From the NCBI GenBank assembly GCA_903921295.1, contig CAIXOZ010000025.1, positions 1 through 16,015 of the forward strand: a stretch of DNA of 16,015 bases, given 5' to 3'. Numbering within the stretch: the first letter of the stretch is position 1; each line of letters begins with the position of its first letter. The translations under genes were made by a program, and so were the position numbers. The notes under the pieces were generated by a model. The model was not told where the DNA came from, made no database searches, and worked only from the letters and a program-made list of their open reading frames with translations. The stretch is from an uncultured cyanobacterium. Its GTDB lineage: Bacteria > Cyanobacteriota > Cyanobacteriia > PCC-6307 > Cyanobiaceae. Below are positions 13,365 to 16,015 of the stretch, one piece after another.

Positions 13365-13393
13365 GGGCCCTGGCCCTGCAGCGACGGTGAGCG

Positions 13394-14532
13394 ATGGCTG
13401 ATCCTGACGAGGTCCGGGGCTACACCCTGCCTGTCTGGGTGGCGGCGGCCGCCCGGGCGGCGGTGCTGGCTCTACGGGGCCAGCCCTTTGTCGCCGAGCA
13501 GCCGTTGTGGCTTGATCCTGCCGCTCCAGACCCTGTGGAGGTGCCGATTGCCGTGCTGGCGGCGGCCCTGCTCGGGCCCGGTCGAGCCCTGGCGGAAGCC
13601 CGCTGTGATCCCGGTCCCGGCCTGGATCTCACCCGGGGTCTGGTGGTCTGGGTCGAGGCCAGCTGGAGCCACCCCGCAACGGCTCCGGACTGGCTGCAGC
13701 TCCAGGCCGGTGAGGGGGTCGGCGTTCATGCCGCCAGTGGGGAGCTCTGCCTCTCGGCCTATGCCCGCGCGCTGCTCGAGCACAATCTGCGCCCTTTGGT
13801 GCCTGCCGATCGGGGGCTGACCCTGCAGGTGATCTTCCCCGGCGGTCGCCGACTGGCGGAGCGCACCAGCAATGCCGCCTTCGGGGTGGTTGAGGGTCTG
13901 GCCCTGATCGGTACCCAGGCCAGCGTTCAGCACAGTGCGGCGCCGGAGCAGCTGCAGGCCTGCCTGCAGGCCCTCGCGGCGCACTGCCGCCAGCCCGGCT
14001 TTGATGGTGATCTGGTGCTGGTGATCGGCGAGAACGGCCTGGATCTGGCTCCCAGGCTTGGTGTGCCCGCTGAACGGCTGCTGAAGGTCGGCAACTGGGT
14101 CGGACCGGTGTTGGTGGCGGCGGCCGAGGCCGGCGTGCGCCGGCTGCTGCTGTTCGGCTACCAGGGCAAGCTGCTGAAGCTGGCGGGCGGCATTTTCATA
14201 CCCATCACCACCTCGCCGATGGTCGGGCGGAGGTGCTCACGGCCCTGGCGGCCCTGGAGGGCCTGCAGGGTGAGGCCCTCCAGCGACTTCACGAGGCCGC
14301 CACGGTGGAGGCGGCCCTTCTGGGCCTGGAGGCCGAGAACCCTGAGCTGGCGCTCCGGCTGCTGCGGCGGCTGGCCGCCGCGATCGAAAGTCGGTCCCAG
14401 GCCTACCTCGCCCGGCATGGTCAGGAGCGGATGGCGGTTGGGGCGGCGCTTTTTGATCGCTCCCGTTCGTTACGGGTCTGCGGGCCGCGAGGCGCCGACC
14501 AATGGGCCCGCCTTCGAGGCGAGGCGGGGTGA
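13394..14532 (+). pseudogene. cbiD: Cobalt-precorrin-5B C1-methyltransferase, frameshifted
   Basis: CbiD methylates C1 of cobalt-precorrin-5B in the anaerobic corrin ring pathway. The first 267 residues are normal: NAAFGVVEGLALIGTQASV, then GENGLDLAPRLGV and KVGNWVGPVLVAAAEAGV, then LFGYQGKLLKLAGGIF. The family's next segment, FHTHHHxADGR, is broken. After GGC GGC ATT TTC the sequence reads ATACCC, while the +1-phase codons from 14197 read CAT ACC CAT CAC CAC CTC GCC GAT (HTHHHLAD). One base, probably a C after TTC (14195-14197), is missing. The right frame then runs 111 codons to TGA 14530-14532; the restored protein would be 379 residues, a normal length. The unshifted frame ends at 14537-14539 after a nonsense tail. 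A sequencing error is possible. guaA follows 82 bases later. Confidence 0.85.
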
Positions 14533-14551
14533 GCCCTAGGGTTGTTGCAGC

Positions 14552-14583
14552 TGTCAGCGGGTGGACGGCAGCCCCGGCTGACA
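14552..14583 (+). promoter_or_regulatory. Hairpin in the guaA leader
   Basis: TGTCAGC (14552-14558) and GCTGACA (14577-14583) are a perfect 7-bp inverted repeat; inside it GGG (14559-14561) can pair with CCC, leaving a two-base bulge and a 10-base loop. No T tract follows, and the guaA ATG is 31 bases further on. It could be a leader structure or an end structure for cbiD. It does not resemble a riboswitch that I know. Confidence 0.4.
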
Positions 14584-14614
14584 CGGCGGCCGTCACTCGC
14601 GTTCTCTTTGACCC

Positions 14615-16015
14615 ATGACTGACGTGACCTTTCCCCAGTCTCCGGAAACGGGTCGCCATCCGGCGATTGTGATTCTGGATTTCGGCTCCCAGTATTCCGA
14701 GCTGATCGCCAGGCGGGTGAGGGAAACCGAGGTCTATTCGCTGGTGATGGGTTACAGCACCACCGCCGAGGAGCTGCGTCGGATCAATCCGAAGGGAATC
14801 ATCCTCAGCGGGGGGCCCAGTTCGGTCTATGCCGAGCACGCTCCCGCCTGTGATCCCGCCATCTGGTCCCTCGGAATCCCCGTGCTCGGGGTCTGCTACG
14901 GCATGCAATTGATGGTGCAGCAGCTCGGCGGCTCCGTCGTGGCCGCCGGCCGCGCCGAATACGGCAAGGCACCGTTGCATGTGGATGATCCGGTGGATCT
15001 GCTCACCAACGTCGAAGACGGTTCGACGATGTGGATGAGCCATGGTGATTCCGTGGAGCGGCTTCCGGAAGGCTTTGTGCGCCTGGCCCACACCGACAAC
15101 ACCCCTGAAGCTGCGGTGGCGGATCACAGCCGGCGTCTTTACGGGGTTCAGTTCCATCCCGAGGTGGTGCATTCCACCTTCGGCATGGCGTTGATCCGCA
15201 ATTTCGTTTATCACATCTGCGGCTGTGATCCCGATTGGACCACCGATGCCTTCATTGATGAAGCGGTGGCCGATGTTCGACGCCAGGTGGGCGACAAGCG
15301 CGTGCTTCTTGCCCTGTCTGGTGGTGTGGATTCGTCCACACTCGCCTTTCTGCTCCACAAGGCGATCGGCGATCAGCTCACCTGCATGTTCATTGATCAG
15401 GGCTTTATGCGCAAGGGCGAGCCTGAGTTCCTGGTTGAATTCTTTGATCGACGATTCCATATCAACGTCGAGTACATCAATGCTCGTGAACGCTTCATTT
15501 CCAAACTTGCAGGTGTCACCGATCCAGAGGAGAAGCGCAAGTTGATCGGCACCGAGTTCATCCGTGTGTTCGAAGAGGAGAGCCGTCGCCTCGGGCCCTT
15601 CGATTACCTCGCCCAGGGAACGCTGTATCCGGATGTGATCGAAAGCGCCGGCACCAACATCGATCCGAAGACCGGTGAGCGGGTGGCGGTGAAGATCAAG
15701 AGCCACCACAACGTCGGTGGACTGCCCAAGGATCTGCAGTTCAAGCTGGTTGAGCCCCTGCGACGCCTGTTCAAGGACGAGGTGCGCAAGGTGGGACGCA
15801 GCCTTGGACTGCCGCAGGAGATTGTCGGCCGCCATCCCTTCCCCGGACCGGGGCTGGCGATCCGCATTCTTGGGGAGGTCACCGATGAAAAGCTCGACAT
15901 CCTCAGGGATGCGGATCTGATCGTGCGCGAGGAGGTGAAACAGGCCGGTCTTTACAACGAGATCTGGCAGGCCTTTGCCGTGCTCCTGCCCGTGCGCAGC
16001 GTCGGCGTGATGGGG
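14615..16015 (+). CDS. guaA: GMP synthase (glutamine-hydrolysing), 3' end outside window
   Basis: The 467 visible codons of about 525-530 are open to the window edge. GMP synthase converts XMP to GMP with ATP and glutamine. The glutamine amidotransferase domain (about 18-205) has ILDFGSQYS, ILSGGPSSVY, the nucleophile Cys94 in GVCYGMQ, and His181/Glu183 in FHPEVVHS, so the triad is complete. The ATP-pyrophosphatase domain begins with SGGVDSS (235-241), followed by FIDQGFMRKGE, AQGTLYPDVIES and the VKIKSHHNVGGLP block; GRHPFPGPGLAIR opens the dimerisation domain. ATG 14615 is the first start in this frame after the cbiD stop and is preceded by an imperfect hairpin leader; no Shine-Dalgarno is visible. 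cbiD followed by guaA is, from memory, a conserved order in marine Synechococcus and Prochlorococcus. Confidence 0.97.
   Translation, partial: MTDVTFPQSPETGRHPAIVILDFGSQYSELIARRVRETEVYSLVMGYSTTAEELRRINPKGIILSGGPSSVYAEHAPACDPAIWSLGIPVLGVCYGMQLMVQQLGGSVVAAGRAEYGKAPLHVDDPVDLLTNVEDGSTMWMSHGDSVERLPEGFVRLAHTDNTPEAAVADHSRRLYGVQFHPEVVHSTFGMALIRNFVYHICGCDPDWTTDAFIDEAVADVRRQVGDKRVLLALSGGVDSSTLAFLLHKAIGDQLTCMFIDQGFMRKGEPEFLVEFFDRRFHINVEYINARERFISKLAGVTDPEEKRKLIGTEFIRVFEEESRRLGPFDYLAQGTLYPDVIESAGTNIDPKTGERVAVKIKSHHNVGGLPKDLQFKLVEPLRRLFKDEVRKVGRSLGLPQEIVGRHPFPGPGLAIRILGEVTDEKLDILRDADLIVREEVKQAGLYNEIWQAFAVLLPVRSVGVMG

Noticed and set aside
14186..14210. Programmed -1 ribosomal frameshifting in cbiD
   Set aside because: The required shift is -1, but the site (GGC GGC ATT TTC ATA) has no X XXY YYZ heptamer in frame and I saw no clear pseudoknot. 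A lost base is simpler.
14237..15835. A 532-codon open frame on the minus strand
   Set aside because: It is antisense to guaA, whose catalytic motifs are all present, and to the end of cbiD. It has no domain of its own.
1..16015. CRISPR array, insertion sequence, integrase or prophage
   Set aside because: I looked for regularly spaced repeats, transposase motifs, terminal repeats and a tRNA-associated duplicated end, and saw none.

Overview
The window looks like a chromosomal segment of a high-GC picocyanobacterium of the Synechococcus/Cyanobium type. The support is a cyanobacterial Gap2-type GAPDH end, a thylakoid-lumen (TLP40/CYP38-like) cyclophilin, several copies of the cyanobacterial octamer GCGATCGC (at least five seen), a tRNA-Gly(CCC) without an encoded CCA, and small proteins that look like those of marine Synechococcus. 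The lineage call is inference from gene content and composition; no search was run.

Layout. 1-5.2 kb is housekeeping: the 3' end of gap2 (+) with a strong terminator; thiL (-) overlapping the end of a lumenal cyclophilin gene (-); divergently, efp and accB (+), overlapping by one base; then pdxA (-), convergent with accB. 5.2-6.8 kb holds an atypical short-chain dehydrogenase/epimerase (-), a candidate 49-codon membrane mini-gene squeezed between it and pdxA, and a short exported protein with a two-Cys tail. 6.8-9.1 kb holds an HNH endonuclease (-) diverging from a compact SNF2-type helicase (+) with a HARP-like N-terminus; this is the most accessory-looking part. 9.1-11.6 kb carries small, poorly characterised genes: a lipoprotein, a secreted protein with an elastin-like PGVGV repeat, a coiled-coil protein and two small helical proteins, plus about 520 bases without a convincing gene. 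11.6-12.1 kb is non-coding, ending in tRNA-Gly. 12.1-16.0 kb holds a class V (alanine/serine-glyoxylate) aminotransferase (-), then cbiD and guaA (+).

Most noteworthy: cbiD carries a one-base frameshift exactly inside its hallmark His-rich motif, so the cobalamin (pseudocobalamin) pathway enzyme is either broken in this strain or the sequence has an error there. Other points are the HNH/SNF2 divergent pair, a 13-bp direct repeat in the aminotransferase/cbiD divergent promoter region, a strong hairpin in the guaA leader, and the candidate mini-gene at 5170-5319. I did not find a CRISPR array, an insertion sequence, a prophage or an obvious defence island, and I do not claim a new system here.
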